12,487 nt of DNA from Methylococcaceae bacterium NSP1-2. GTDB lineage: Bacteria; Pseudomonadota; Gammaproteobacteria; Methylococcales; Methylomonadaceae. The notes below the pieces were generated by a model. The model did no database searches. It was not told where the DNA came from and saw only the letters and a program-made list of their open reading frames with translations. A program made the position numbers and the translations under genes. The stretch lies in contig NQJH01000061.1 of the NCBI GenBank assembly GCA_002256685.1, positions 1 through 12,487 on the forward strand, given 5' to 3'. Below, piece by piece: positions 1 to 7,137 of the stretch. Positions within the stretch are counted from its first letter, which is position 1. Every line of letters starts with the position of its first letter.

Positions 1-32
1 GACTTATTCCCTCCACTTTTTCTTTACAGCAT

Positions 33-71
33 CGTAGGTTGGGTTGCGAAAGAACCGCAATCCAACCTACG
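33..71. repeat. Palindromic REP-like hairpin just after alaC
   Basis: CGTAGGTTGGGTTGCG at 33-48 pairs with CGCAATCCAACCTACG at 56-71. This gives a 16-bp stem with one G-T wobble and a 7-base loop. It begins 4 bases beyond the minus-strand alaC stop. There is no T-tract on either side, so it does not look like a classical intrinsic terminator. It shares the GTAGG-TGGG core with the larger palindrome at 10329-10399. The pairing is seen directly; calling it a dispersed REP/MITE-type element is inference. Confidence 0.7.
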
Positions 72-75
72 TTTA

Positions 76-1222
76 TTACTTCGCCACCGTCTGATCTTTC
101 TTCATCATCAACCGAATACCGCGCACGGCTTGACGGGTTCTGTGTTCATTTTCAATCAACCCAAACCGCACATGCGTATCACCGTATTGACCAAAACCTA
201 TCCCCGGTGCAACGGCAACTTTCGCTTCCAACAATAATTTTTTAGAAAATTCCAACGATCCCATTGCGGCATATTGTTCAGGAATTTTTGCCCACACAAA
301 CATGGTGGCTTTGGGTTTTTCAACTGCCCAGCCGATAGCATTTAAGCCATCACATAACACATCACGGCGTTTGCAATACATTTCAGCGATTTCATGTACA
401 CAGTCTTGCGGGCCTTCTAAGGCGGCAATGGCGGCGATTTGAATCGGTGCAAAGGTGCCGTAATCCAAATACGATTTAATACGCGCTAAGGCGGACACTA
501 ATTCTTTATTGCCGCACATAAAGCCGACGCGCCAGCCGGGCATGTTGTAGCTTTTAGACATAGAGAAAAATTCTACTGCAATGTCTTTTGCGCCTTCGAC
601 TTGTAGAATTGACGGTGCTTTGTAGCCATCAAATACGATGTCCGCATAAGCAATATTTTTCAAAAAACTCCAGTTCCACGCATTCGCTAGTGGGATTGCC
701 GGGGAAATTAAGAATTAACATTTTTGGTTTGGGCCACGAATCAACAATGGCTTTACTCAGCTCTTCAAAAAAATCGCCGCCTTCCACCATTGGCACATGA
801 CGCACATCCGCGCCTGCAATGACGACACCATAGGGATGAATCGGATAAGCGGGATTTGGTACGAGAACCACATCGCCAGGTCCTAAGGTGGCTAAGGCTA
901 AATGCGCTAAACCTTCTTTAGAACCAATCGTGACAATCGCTTCAGATTCAGGATCGAGATCGACATCAAAACGGATTTTATACCAATCACAAATCGCTTT
1001 GCGTAAGCGCGGAATGCCTTTAGAGACCGAATAACGATGGGTATCAGGGCGTTGTACTGCTTCAATGAGCTTATCAACAATGTGTTGCGGCGTAGGTTGA
1101 TCAGGATTACCCATACCAAAATCAATAATATCTTCGCCAGCAGCACGCGCTTTGGCTTTTAATTCATTAACAATGTTAAAAACATAAGGGGGTAAACGAC
1201 TTATTCTATGAAATTGTTCCAT
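76..1222 (-). pseudogene. alaC: Alanine aminotransferase AlaC, disrupted by a 44-base deletion and frameshift
   Basis: This is a fold-type I PLP aminotransferase of the AlaC group, which exchanges the amino group between alanine and 2-oxoglutarate in the cytosol. The start is ATG at 1222 (MEQFHRISRLPPYVF), with GAG a few bases upstream; an in-frame TTG at 1240 is less likely. The first 189 codons (1222 to 656) match E. coli AlaC through GSKEGLAHL and ending NFPGNPTSECVELEFFEK. The next recognisable residues, IAYADIVFDG, are in another frame from 654. They continue through the Schiff-base lysine motif (SMSKSYNMPGWRVG) to a normal C-terminus at 76. Against E. coli AlaC about 15 residues are missing at the join, equal to 44 bases. 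The lost part includes the Asp of the D-x-A-Y motif that contacts the PLP ring nitrogen, so neither frame alone nor a frameshifted product should be active. The rest is well conserved, so the lesion is recent or an assembly error. Confidence 0.88.
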
Positions 1223-1270
1223 TAAACAGCTCTTTGGCAAGGTGTAAGTGCAGGGTTAAAAATGTTGTCT

Positions 1271-1299
1271 AAATTACTGTTGTTACTACAATATGTCAA
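1271..1299 (-). promoter_or_regulatory. Possible sigma70 promoter for alaC
   Basis: On the minus strand a perfect -35 box TTGACA (1299-1294) is followed, after 17 bases, by TAATTT (1276-1271), a poor -10 box. It lies in the 101-base gap between the recJ stop and the alaC start, about 50 bases before the start codon. The -35 and spacing are good but the -10 is weak. It would give alaC its own transcript rather than read-through from recJ. Confidence 0.4.
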
Positions 1300-1323
1300 A
1301 TGGCTTGCTTTAGCGATTTGCAT

Positions 1324-3069
1324 TTAGATGATTTTTTCCAAATATTGCAAAATAAACTGTACGGTGCGATTGCCTCTAAATTCGTTAATATCCAGTTTAT
1401 AAGCGGCGTGTGTCTGCCTTAATCCTAGCCAGTTTTCAGGTTGATCGATAAAAAATGCAATCGCATCAATCAATAACTGCCCGTCAGGTTGTCTTAGCAC
1501 TAATTTAAGATGTCGCTGCCCGACAATTCGCGCTTGAATCACATCAAAGATACCATCAAATACCGGTTCTGGAAATTCTTGCCCCCACGGTCCTGCTTGT
1601 TGTAATAACTCGGCAAATTCAACGCTGATTTCTTGTTCAGTTAATTCACCGTCAGAATAGACTTTTTGATTCAAATCAATATGCGCTAAGCGTTTGCCGA
1701 CCATTTCATCAAACGCCAACGCAAAGGCGGGATAATCGTGCATATTTAAACTCAGTCCAGCCGCCATTGCATGACCGCCAAATTTACTGAGTAACTGCGG
1801 GTGCAGACTGGCAATATCACTGAGTACATCACGAATATGTACACCGACAATGGAACGGGCTGAACCTTTGATTAAATCGTCGCCTGCTGGCGCGAATGCA
1901 ATCACGGGACGATGGACGCGGTCTTTGATGCGTGAGGCTAAAATGCCGATAACGCCTTGATGCCAGCTTTTATCGTACAAACAAATACCCGCTGGCAAAT
2001 GTCGCTCGTCTAATGGCTTCATTTCATTGATGTACGCCATTGCCTGTAGTTTCATGGTGCCTTCAACTTCGCGCCTATCTTGATTGAGCTCATCGAGTTG
2101 GTTTGCCATATCTTTTGCGAGTTGCGGGTCATCGGTCAATAGGCATTGAATACCTAACGCCATATCATCCATGCGCCCTGCGGCATTCAGTCTTGGTCCT
2201 AGCGAAAAGCCTAAATCGGCGGCAAAAATGGACTGTGGATTTTTATTTGATACTTCAATCAAGGCGATTAAGCCTTTATGCGCCCGTCCTGTGCGTATGC
2301 GTAGCAAGCCTTGATGCACTAAAATTCGATTGATTTGATCTAATGCCACGACATCGGCAACCGTTCCTAGTGCGACATAATCTAATAATTGGGCGAGATT
2401 GGGTTCTGCGACTTGGTGTTCTTCAAACCAGTGCAGTTCTCTTAAGCGGCTACGCAATGCCATTAACACATAAAACATCACCCCAACACCCGCTAACGCG
2501 CCACTGGGAAAGCTATCATTCACCAGATTAGGATTCACAATGGCATCAGCTGCGGGTAATTCAGCAGGCGGTAAATGATGATCGGTAATTAATACTTTAA
2601 TGCCTGCATTTTTAGCCACTTTTACGCCGTCAATACTGGATATGCCATTATCAACAGTGATAATTACATCGGGTTGTTGCAGTTTAACTAATTCGACAAT
2701 TTCAGGTGTTAAGCCATAACCGTATTCAAACCGATTCGGCACCACAAATGACACGTTTTTCGCGCCTAGCAATTGCAAGCCCTTAATTGCTACCGCACAA
2801 CTGGTCGCGCCATCGGCATCAAAATCAGCGACGATAGTGATGCGTTGCTGTTCATTAATCGCGGTTATTAAATGCGCTACCATGTCGGTCATGCCTGATA
2901 GCAACCAAGGCGATGGCAGTTTAGTTAAGCTTTTATCCAATTCGTCTATCGATGTTAAACCTCTCGCTAAATAGATTTGTGCGAGTCGTGGATGAATATC
3001 ACCCAGCGAAACGTTTTTTTTGTGAATGGGGCGTTGGATGATGGTTTTTTTGATCCCTTGATAATACAT
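1324..3069 (-). CDS. recJ: Single-stranded-DNA-specific 5'-3' exonuclease RecJ
   Basis: RecJ degrades single-stranded DNA 5' to 3' in RecFOR recombination, base excision and mismatch repair, using Mn/Mg in a DHH-phosphoesterase core. At 581 residues it is full length (E. coli 577). Metal-binding motifs occur in order: DFDADG (82-87), VDNG (139-142), TDHH (162-165), the GTVADV segment (235-240) and GPRLNAAGRM (291-300). The DHHA1 motif GGHAMAAG is at 431-438. The C-terminal OB region ends with LDINEFRGNRTVQF, close to E. coli. Start ATG at 3069 has a weak GAG 8-10 bases upstream, and the N-terminus is about as long as in relatives. It lies 91 bases downstream of dnaA on the same strand, with a palindrome between them, so co-transcription is possible but uncertain. 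A recJ gene directly after dnaA is unusual, since dnaN normally sits there. Confidence 0.97.
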   Translation of the reverse strand: MYYQGIKKTIIQRPIHKKNVSLGDIHPRLAQIYLARGLTSIDELDKSLTKLPSPWLLSGMTDMVAHLITAINEQQRITIVADFDADGATSCAVAIKGLQLLGAKNVSFVVPNRFEYGYGLTPEIVELVKLQQPDVIITVDNGISSIDGVKVAKNAGIKVLITDHHLPPAELPAADAIVNPNLVNDSFPSGALAGVGVMFYVLMALRSRLRELHWFEEHQVAEPNLAQLLDYVALGTVADVVALDQINRILVHQGLLRIRTGRAHKGLIALIEVSNKNPQSIFAADLGFSLGPRLNAAGRMDDMALGIQCLLTDDPQLAKDMANQLDELNQDRREVEGTMKLQAMAYINEMKPLDERHLPAGICLYDKSWHQGVIGILASRIKDRVHRPVIAFAPAGDDLIKGSARSIVGVHIRDVLSDIASLHPQLLSKFGGHAMAAGLSLNMHDYPAFALAFDEMVGKRLAHIDLNQKVYSDGELTEQEISVEFAELLQQAGPWGQEFPEPVFDGIFDVIQARIVGQRHLKLVLRQPDGQLLIDAIAFFIDQPENWLGLRQTHAAYKLDINEFRGNRTVQFILQYLEKII

Positions 3070-3102
3070 ATTGGCTCAATAAAAAAGGTTTACTTTTTGG
3101 TA

Positions 3103-3156
3103 GGAGTAAAACAGCGTTAGCTATTTTCTAGCCAATAGCTAAAGCTATTGGACTCC
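3103..3156. repeat. Palindromic element between dnaA and recJ
   Basis: CCAATAGC (3132-3139) and GCTATTGG (3144-3151) form an 8-bp stem with loop TAAA. GGAGT (3103-3107) and ACTCC (3152-3156) can close an outer stem. A competing fold pairs TTAGCTATT (3116-3124) with AATAGCTAA (3134-3142). The element ends 4 bases beyond the dnaA stop codon (minus strand, 3161). It could attenuate dnaA transcripts or act as a dispersed REP-like element. There is no T-run after the stem in the dnaA direction, so a simple intrinsic terminator is not supported. Confidence 0.65.
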
Positions 3157-3160
3157 TTGG

Positions 3161-4486
3161 TTAGTGGGATAAAGACCGCAGTAAATTGGAATAATCTTCA
3201 GACATTTTCATATCCGATTTTTTCAATTCGGTCACTTTTTTACAGGCGTTTATCACGGTAGTGTGATCGCGCCCACCAAAGGCATCACCTATTTGACATA
3301 AACTATGCGAGGTGAGTTCTCTTGCCAAACACATGGCGATTTGGCGGGGTCGTGTCACTGATTGACTTCTGCTTTTAGACGATAAATCGGCGATACGAAT
3401 TTTGAAATAATCGGCAACAGTTTTTTGAATATTATCGATATTGACTAATTTATCTTGTAGCGAAATTAAATCGTGTAAGGCTTCTTTGGTAAATTCAATG
3501 GTGATTTCCCGCCCTGTAAATTGGGCGTTGGCAATGACCCGTCTTAACGCGCCTTCTAAATCTCTGACATTGGAAGGAATGCGTTTGGCGATAAAAAAAG
3601 CTACTTCTTGCGGTAGATAGATATTAGATTGCGCGGTTTTTTTCATCAAAATAGCGGCGCGGGTTTCCATGTCGGGCGGTTCAATAGACACCGGAAGCCC
3701 TGAACCAAAGCGTGATTTTAAGCGTTCTTCCAGCCCAACAATTTCTTTAGGGTACTTATCACAGGTTAAAACCACTTGATGTTTTCTATCCAATAAGCTG
3801 TTAAAGGTATGAAAAAATTCTTCTTGTGAGCGTTCTTTACCGGCAAAAAACTGAATATCATCAATTAACAGCACATCAATGGCGCGGTAATATTCTTTAA
3901 AACTGCTGATCGCGTTTTGCTGTAAAGCTCTAACCATGTCTTGAACGAATTTTTCAGAATGCAGATAAACAATAGTTGCCGTTGGTTTCTTGGCTAAAAT
4001 CGCATTACCGATAGCGTGCATTAAATGGGTTTTTCCCAGCCCTGAACTGCCGTAAATCAAGAGCGGGTTATAGGCTCTACCGATATTTTCAGCGACTTGT
4101 AAGGACGCGGCTCTGGCTAATTGATTGGATTTACCTTCAACAAAATTATCAAAGGTAAACGCCTTGTTAAGAAAATTAGGACCGACTTTTTTGGCTTCAG
4201 TGGGGCTGTTTGCTTTTTTAGCGTTAGAAACAGCCGGAGTTGCCGAACTTTTAGAGCCAATTTCCAAATTTAACGCCATCGTGCCATTAGAAAATTCTCG
4301 AATCGAGGCTTCGATTTTGGCAAAATAATGTTGTTTAACCCACTCCAATACAAAACGATTCGGCGCGAGTAATTTTATTTGGGTAGCATTTTCTATCGAC
4401 TGAAGCGGGCGTATCCAAGTGCTGAAATCTGAACTAGGTATTTCATTTTCAAGTTTAGCAAGGCAGTTATTCCAGATTGAATTCAT
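3161..4486 (-). CDS. dnaA: Chromosomal replication initiator protein DnaA
   Basis: DnaA is the AAA+ ATPase that binds DnaA boxes, melts the origin and loads the helicase; it also regulates transcription. The 441-residue protein has all four domains. Domain I (about 1-75) includes the TWIRPLQ segment. A short linker follows (about 76-105). The AAA+ core has Walker A GSSGLGKT (146-153), Walker B LLIDD (206-210), the sensor 1 region TCDKYP (241-246), the arginine-finger region LKSRFGSGL with R259, and sensor 2 VRDLEGAL. Domain IV has the DnaA signature DAFGGRDHTTV (401-411). The start is ATG at 4486, chosen because domain I begins at once; no good Shine-Dalgarno sequence is visible. A possible -10 box TATAGT lies at 4534-4529 (minus strand) without a convincing -35. 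It is divergent from rpmH. The next gene on its strand is recJ, not dnaN. Confidence 0.98.
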   Translation of the reverse strand: MNSIWNNCLAKLENEIPSSDFSTWIRPLQSIENATQIKLLAPNRFVLEWVKQHYFAKIEASIREFSNGTMALNLEIGSKSSATPAVSNAKKANSPTEAKKVGPNFLNKAFTFDNFVEGKSNQLARAASLQVAENIGRAYNPLLIYGSSGLGKTHLMHAIGNAILAKKPTATIVYLHSEKFVQDMVRALQQNAISSFKEYYRAIDVLLIDDIQFFAGKERSQEEFFHTFNSLLDRKHQVVLTCDKYPKEIVGLEERLKSRFGSGLPVSIEPPDMETRAAILMKKTAQSNIYLPQEVAFFIAKRIPSNVRDLEGALRRVIANAQFTGREITIEFTKEALHDLISLQDKLVNIDNIQKTVADYFKIRIADLSSKSRSQSVTRPRQIAMCLARELTSHSLCQIGDAFGGRDHTTVINACKKVTELKKSDMKMSEDYSNLLRSLSH

Positions 4487-4560
4487 TATGTAGTCGATAA
4501 CAGATTGATTTGCGTGGAGAGACTCGCCACTATACCGTAATAAAACATTACACTACAGAA

Positions 4561-4589
4561 TTGACAGGGTGCGTGGATTATTTTATCAT
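4561..4589 (+). promoter_or_regulatory. Sigma70 promoter driving rpmH-rnpA-yidD-yidC
   Basis: A perfect -35 box TTGACA (4561-4566), a 17-base spacer and the -10 box TATCAT (4584-4589, five of six consensus bases) give a near-ideal vegetative promoter. Transcription should start near 4596, leaving a leader of about 48 bases before the rpmH start. This fits the high demand for ribosomal protein L34. It lies in the 157-base dnaA/rpmH gap, so promoter activity could also affect origin or dnaA control if either is located here. Confidence 0.8.
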
Positions 4590-4643
4590 CGGCAGTCTTT
4601 TTTATCCGTTTTTGTTATCACTCACCCGTAGGTCTTAAGTAAA

Positions 4644-4781
4644 ATGAAAAGAACATACCAACCCAGTAAATTAAAACGCGCTAGAACCCACGGCTTTCGT
4701 GCCAGAATGGCAACTGTCGGCGGTCGTAATGTAATCAAAGCACGCAGAGCGAAAGGTCGCGCACAATTAACTCGTGTGTGA
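4644..4781 (+). CDS. rpmH: 50S ribosomal protein L34
   Basis: The product is a 45-residue, very basic protein of the large ribosomal subunit. The sequence begins MKRTYQPSKLKRARTHGFRA and continues with the diagnostic RMAT-GGR-V---RRAKGRA pattern of L34. It is the usual length (E. coli 46). The start ATG at 4644 follows TAAGTAAA and has no strong Shine-Dalgarno sequence. Its TGA stop overlaps the GTG start of rnpA (GTGA, 4778-4781), so translation of the two is probably coupled. It is the first gene of the rpmH-rnpA-yidD-yidC operon and is read from the promoter at 4561-4589. Confidence 0.98.
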   Translation: MKRTYQPSKLKRARTHGFRARMATVGGRNVIKARRAKGRAQLTRV

Positions 4782-5137
4782 AAGATTTTTGTTTTCCCCC
4801 TCAGCATCGGTTAAAAACCCCCGCTGACTATAAAAAAGTTTTTGCTAAGCCTGTAAAATCCAGTGACACCTATTTTACCTTATTAGCCATTCAAAATGAT
4901 TTAGATCATTCACGGCTAGGCTTGGCAATTGCCAAAAAAAGTATAAAAAAAGCAGTGCATAGAAATATCATTAAACGTACTGTCAGGGAAAACTTTAGAA
5001 TACAAGAAAATCTGGGCAGTATAGATATTGTCGTTTTGGCTCGTAGGGAAGCAATCGGCGTTCCGCTGGCATTATTAAGAAAGTCTTTGGAAAAGCATTG
5101 GCTTAGGTTGGTAACCCGATGCGCTTCGTACTCATAG
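4778..5137 (+). CDS. rnpA: Ribonuclease P protein component
   Basis: This protein cofactor binds the RNase P RNA and helps it remove 5' leaders from precursor tRNAs. It has 119 residues, the usual length. The RNR signature is at residues 61-72 (HRNIIKRTVREN), with the preceding SRLGLAIAKKSIKKA strand/helix typical of the family and FCFPPQHRLKTPADYKKVF at the N-terminus. The start is GTG, overlapping the rpmH stop by 4 bases, as commonly seen for this gene pair. The 3' end overlaps yidD by 19 bases. Several basic residues around the RNR motif fit RNA binding. I see nothing unusual in the sequence. Confidence 0.96.
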   Translation: MKDFCFPPQHRLKTPADYKKVFAKPVKSSDTYFTLLAIQNDLDHSRLGLAIAKKSIKKAVHRNIIKRTVRENFRIQENLGSIDIVVLARREAIGVPLALLRKSLEKHWLRLVTRCASYS

Positions 5138-5352
5138 CACTCATAAAGTTTTACAAGTACTTTATCAGCCCCTTGCTTGGGTCTAACTGTCGTTTCTATC
5201 CAAGCTGTTCAAGTTATTCCCTAGAGGCATTGACGCGCTACGGTGCGGTGATTGGTTTCTATCTCACTCTCAGAAGATTATTAAAATGCCATCCGTTTCA
5301 TGAGGGTGGCATTGATCCCGTTCCAGAAAAATTTGGTAATAAGAATGGATAA
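5119..5352 (+). CDS. yidD: Membrane protein insertion efficiency factor YidD
   Basis: YidD is a small inner-membrane-associated protein that improves insertion of proteins handled by Sec/YidC. The 77-residue sequence carries the family pattern: an N-terminal amphipathic/hydrophobic segment (MRFVLIALIKFYKYFISPLL), then CRFYPSCSSYSLEAL--YG and KCHPFHEGGIDPVP. It starts at ATG 5119 inside the end of rnpA (19-base overlap) and ends 8 bases inside yidC, so it is probably translationally coupled to both. The conserved cysteines of the CRFYPSCS motif are present. Length and gene position match the family exactly. Confidence 0.95.
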   Translation: MRFVLIALIKFYKYFISPLLGSNCRFYPSCSSYSLEALTRYGAVIGFYLTLRRLLKCHPFHEGGIDPVPEKFGNKNG

Positions 5353-7054
5353 CATAAGATTTATACTAGTCGTTACGTTTGCAATGCTTGTTTTTATGTT
5401 ATATCAAGCGTGGGAAATTGACTATGGCCCTAAAGCCCCCGTTGCCCAAGAGGCAAGCACCACCATTAATGCAGATGATTTGCCGACAACAAGTGGCACA
5501 CCCGCAGAAGCAGGAATAACTCCACAAGCTACGAGCATTGCACCTGTTACAACCGCCCCCGTGGCTGCTAAAACCATAAAAGTTAAAACCGATGTAATTG
5601 CCTTAGAAATTGATACCCAAGGTGGCAGCATTGTTAATTTAGATTTACTTCAATATCCCGTAGAAAAATCCAACTCGGTAGTGGACAAATTACGCGGCTT
5701 AGTCGGCATGGATGTTGCCGAAAAAAATACCGCGCCAGTCAGATTATTTAATAACGACCCAGCAAAATTATTCGTTGCCCAAAGTGGGTTTATTAGCGAA
5801 AAAGATTCAGCTAGCGCACCTAATCACGACAGCCTTTTTAGCAGTGAGCAAGACAGTTACACGCTAGCCGAAGGACAAGACAGTTTATCTGTACCGTTAA
5901 CATGGACAGATAACAATGGTCTGGTCGTTACTAAAGTTTTCACGTTTAAACGTGGTAGCTACGCCATAGCATTGGATCAAAAAGTTCAAAATAATACGGA
6001 TAAAGCGTGGGTAGGCAGACAGTACAGTCAACTATTGCGCATACCTGATACCGAAGGCAAAGGCAATATGCTAACAGGCGGTATGAGAGCCTATGATGGT
6101 GGTGTTGTTTATACCGAAAAGAATAAATACCAAAAAGTCAGCTTTGATGACATGACTGAAGAAGCCCTTAAAGTTGCTACTAAAGGCGGCTGGACAGCAA
6201 TGATTCAACATTATTTTGCCTCTGCGTGGGTGCCACCCGCAGACCAAGAAAATAATTTGTACACCAAAGAATTAAAAGATGGGCGTTATCTGATCGGTTC
6301 TTATTCACCGTCAGTCAGCGTGCAGAGCAACTCAGCTGCTCAGTTTTCTGCACAATTATTTGCAGGACCTAAAATTCAGCCAGTGATGGAAAAAGTCGCC
6401 CCTGGTCTGGAATTAACAGTTGATTACAGCGTGTTGACCTTTGTTGGTAAACCTATTTACTGGTTGCTAAACAAAATTCACAGCGTCGTAGGCAACTGGG
6501 GTTTCGCTATCATTGGCGTGACCATCTGTATAAAACTGTTGTTTTTCCCGCTATCACAAGCCAGTTTTAAATCGATGGCGAAAATGCGCAAAATTCAGCC
6601 TCGTCTTAAAGAACTGCAAGAGCGTTTTAAAGATGACAGACCGCGTTTCAATACTGAAATGATGGCATTGTACAAAAAGGAAAAAGTGAATCCGTTAGGC
6701 GGCTGTTTACCAATTCTGATACAAATCCCCGTATTCATGGCACTGTATTGGGTACTGAGTGAAACCGTTGAATTTCGTCAAGCACCGTTCATGTTATGGA
6801 TACAAGATTTATCGATACAAGACCCGTTCTTTGTCTTGCCAGTCATCATGGGTATCTCCATGAAAATTCAGCAAGGACTTAATCCTGCACCGATAGACCC
6901 GATTCAGGCGAAAGTCATGAAAATGTTTCCTGTCGTGTTTACGGTATTCTTTCTATTTTTCCCTGCTGGTTTGGTTTTGTATTGGGTTATTAACAACACC
7001 CTGTCGATCATTCAACAAACCATCATTACTAAGCAAATAGAAAAAGCTGCATAA
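5345..7054 (+). CDS. yidC: Membrane protein insertase YidC
   Basis: YidC inserts and folds inner-membrane proteins, alone or with SecYEG. The 569-residue product starts at ATG 5345 (MDNIRFILVV), where the first membrane helix begins directly, as in E. coli. An upstream in-frame start at 5300 would add 15 residues that are merely yidD sequence in another frame. The layout is TM1 (about 5-22), a periplasmic domain with an Ala/Thr/Pro-rich linker (about 30-75) and a beta-rich fold to about 365, then the conserved insertase core from about 372. That core contains YWLLNKIH, NWGFAII, the cytoplasmic hairpin KSMAKMRKIQPRLKELQERF, KEKVNPLGGCLP, IQDLSIQDPFFVLPV and FPAGLVLYWVINN. The groove residue that is Arg in E. 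coli is Lys397 here (TICIKLLFFPL), a conservative change. It is the last gene of the operon, followed by a strong terminator. Confidence 0.98.
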   Translation: MDNIRFILVVTFAMLVFMLYQAWEIDYGPKAPVAQEASTTINADDLPTTSGTPAEAGITPQATSIAPVTTAPVAAKTIKVKTDVIALEIDTQGGSIVNLDLLQYPVEKSNSVVDKLRGLVGMDVAEKNTAPVRLFNNDPAKLFVAQSGFISEKDSASAPNHDSLFSSEQDSYTLAEGQDSLSVPLTWTDNNGLVVTKVFTFKRGSYAIALDQKVQNNTDKAWVGRQYSQLLRIPDTEGKGNMLTGGMRAYDGGVVYTEKNKYQKVSFDDMTEEALKVATKGGWTAMIQHYFASAWVPPADQENNLYTKELKDGRYLIGSYSPSVSVQSNSAAQFSAQLFAGPKIQPVMEKVAPGLELTVDYSVLTFVGKPIYWLLNKIHSVVGNWGFAIIGVTICIKLLFFPLSQASFKSMAKMRKIQPRLKELQERFKDDRPRFNTEMMALYKKEKVNPLGGCLPILIQIPVFMALYWVLSETVEFRQAPFMLWIQDLSIQDPFFVLPVIMGISMKIQQGLNPAPIDPIQAKVMKMFPVVFTVFFLFFPAGLVLYWVINNTLSIIQQTIITKQIEKAA

Positions 7055-7082
7055 CGGCTTTTTGAGTCACCAAAACAAGCCC

Positions 7083-7120
7083 AAACCTCCGAGGTTTTAA
7101 AAACCTCGGAGGTTTTTCTT
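7083..7120 (+). terminator. Intrinsic terminator after yidC
   Basis: AAACCTCCGAGGTT (7083-7096) pairs perfectly with AACCTCGGAGGTTT (7102-7115), a 14-bp stem with a 5-base loop. The stem runs into TTTTTCTTT on the plus strand. It lies 28 bases beyond the yidC stop and ends about 17 bases before the mnmE start. It should end the rpmH operon and leave mnmE dependent on read-through or on a promoter I cannot locate. Each arm is itself almost palindromic (CCTC-C-GAGG and CCTC-G-GAGG), so two smaller hairpins are also possible. Confidence 0.88.
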
Positions 7121-7137
7121 TATATTGAGGCGCGATA

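Noticed and set aside
655..661. Programmed ribosomal frameshift at a T/A-rich run in alaC
   Set aside because: A slippage site would keep all conserved residues. Here about 15 residues, including the PLP Asp, are absent, so it is a deletion.
1071..1079. TTATCAACA, a DnaA-box-like nonamer (another copy at 2648-2656)
   Set aside because: Both lie inside coding sequence of alaC and recJ, are isolated and have no AT-rich unwinding region nearby.
5300..5344. Upstream in-frame start adding 15 residues to YidC
   Set aside because: The extra residues are out-of-frame yidD sequence. The ATG at 5345 places TM1 at the N-terminus exactly as in known YidC proteins.
5422..5631. Minus-strand 69-residue open frame within yidC
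   Set aside because: It is a shadow of the Ala/Thr/Pro-rich periplasmic linker of YidC and has no independent support.
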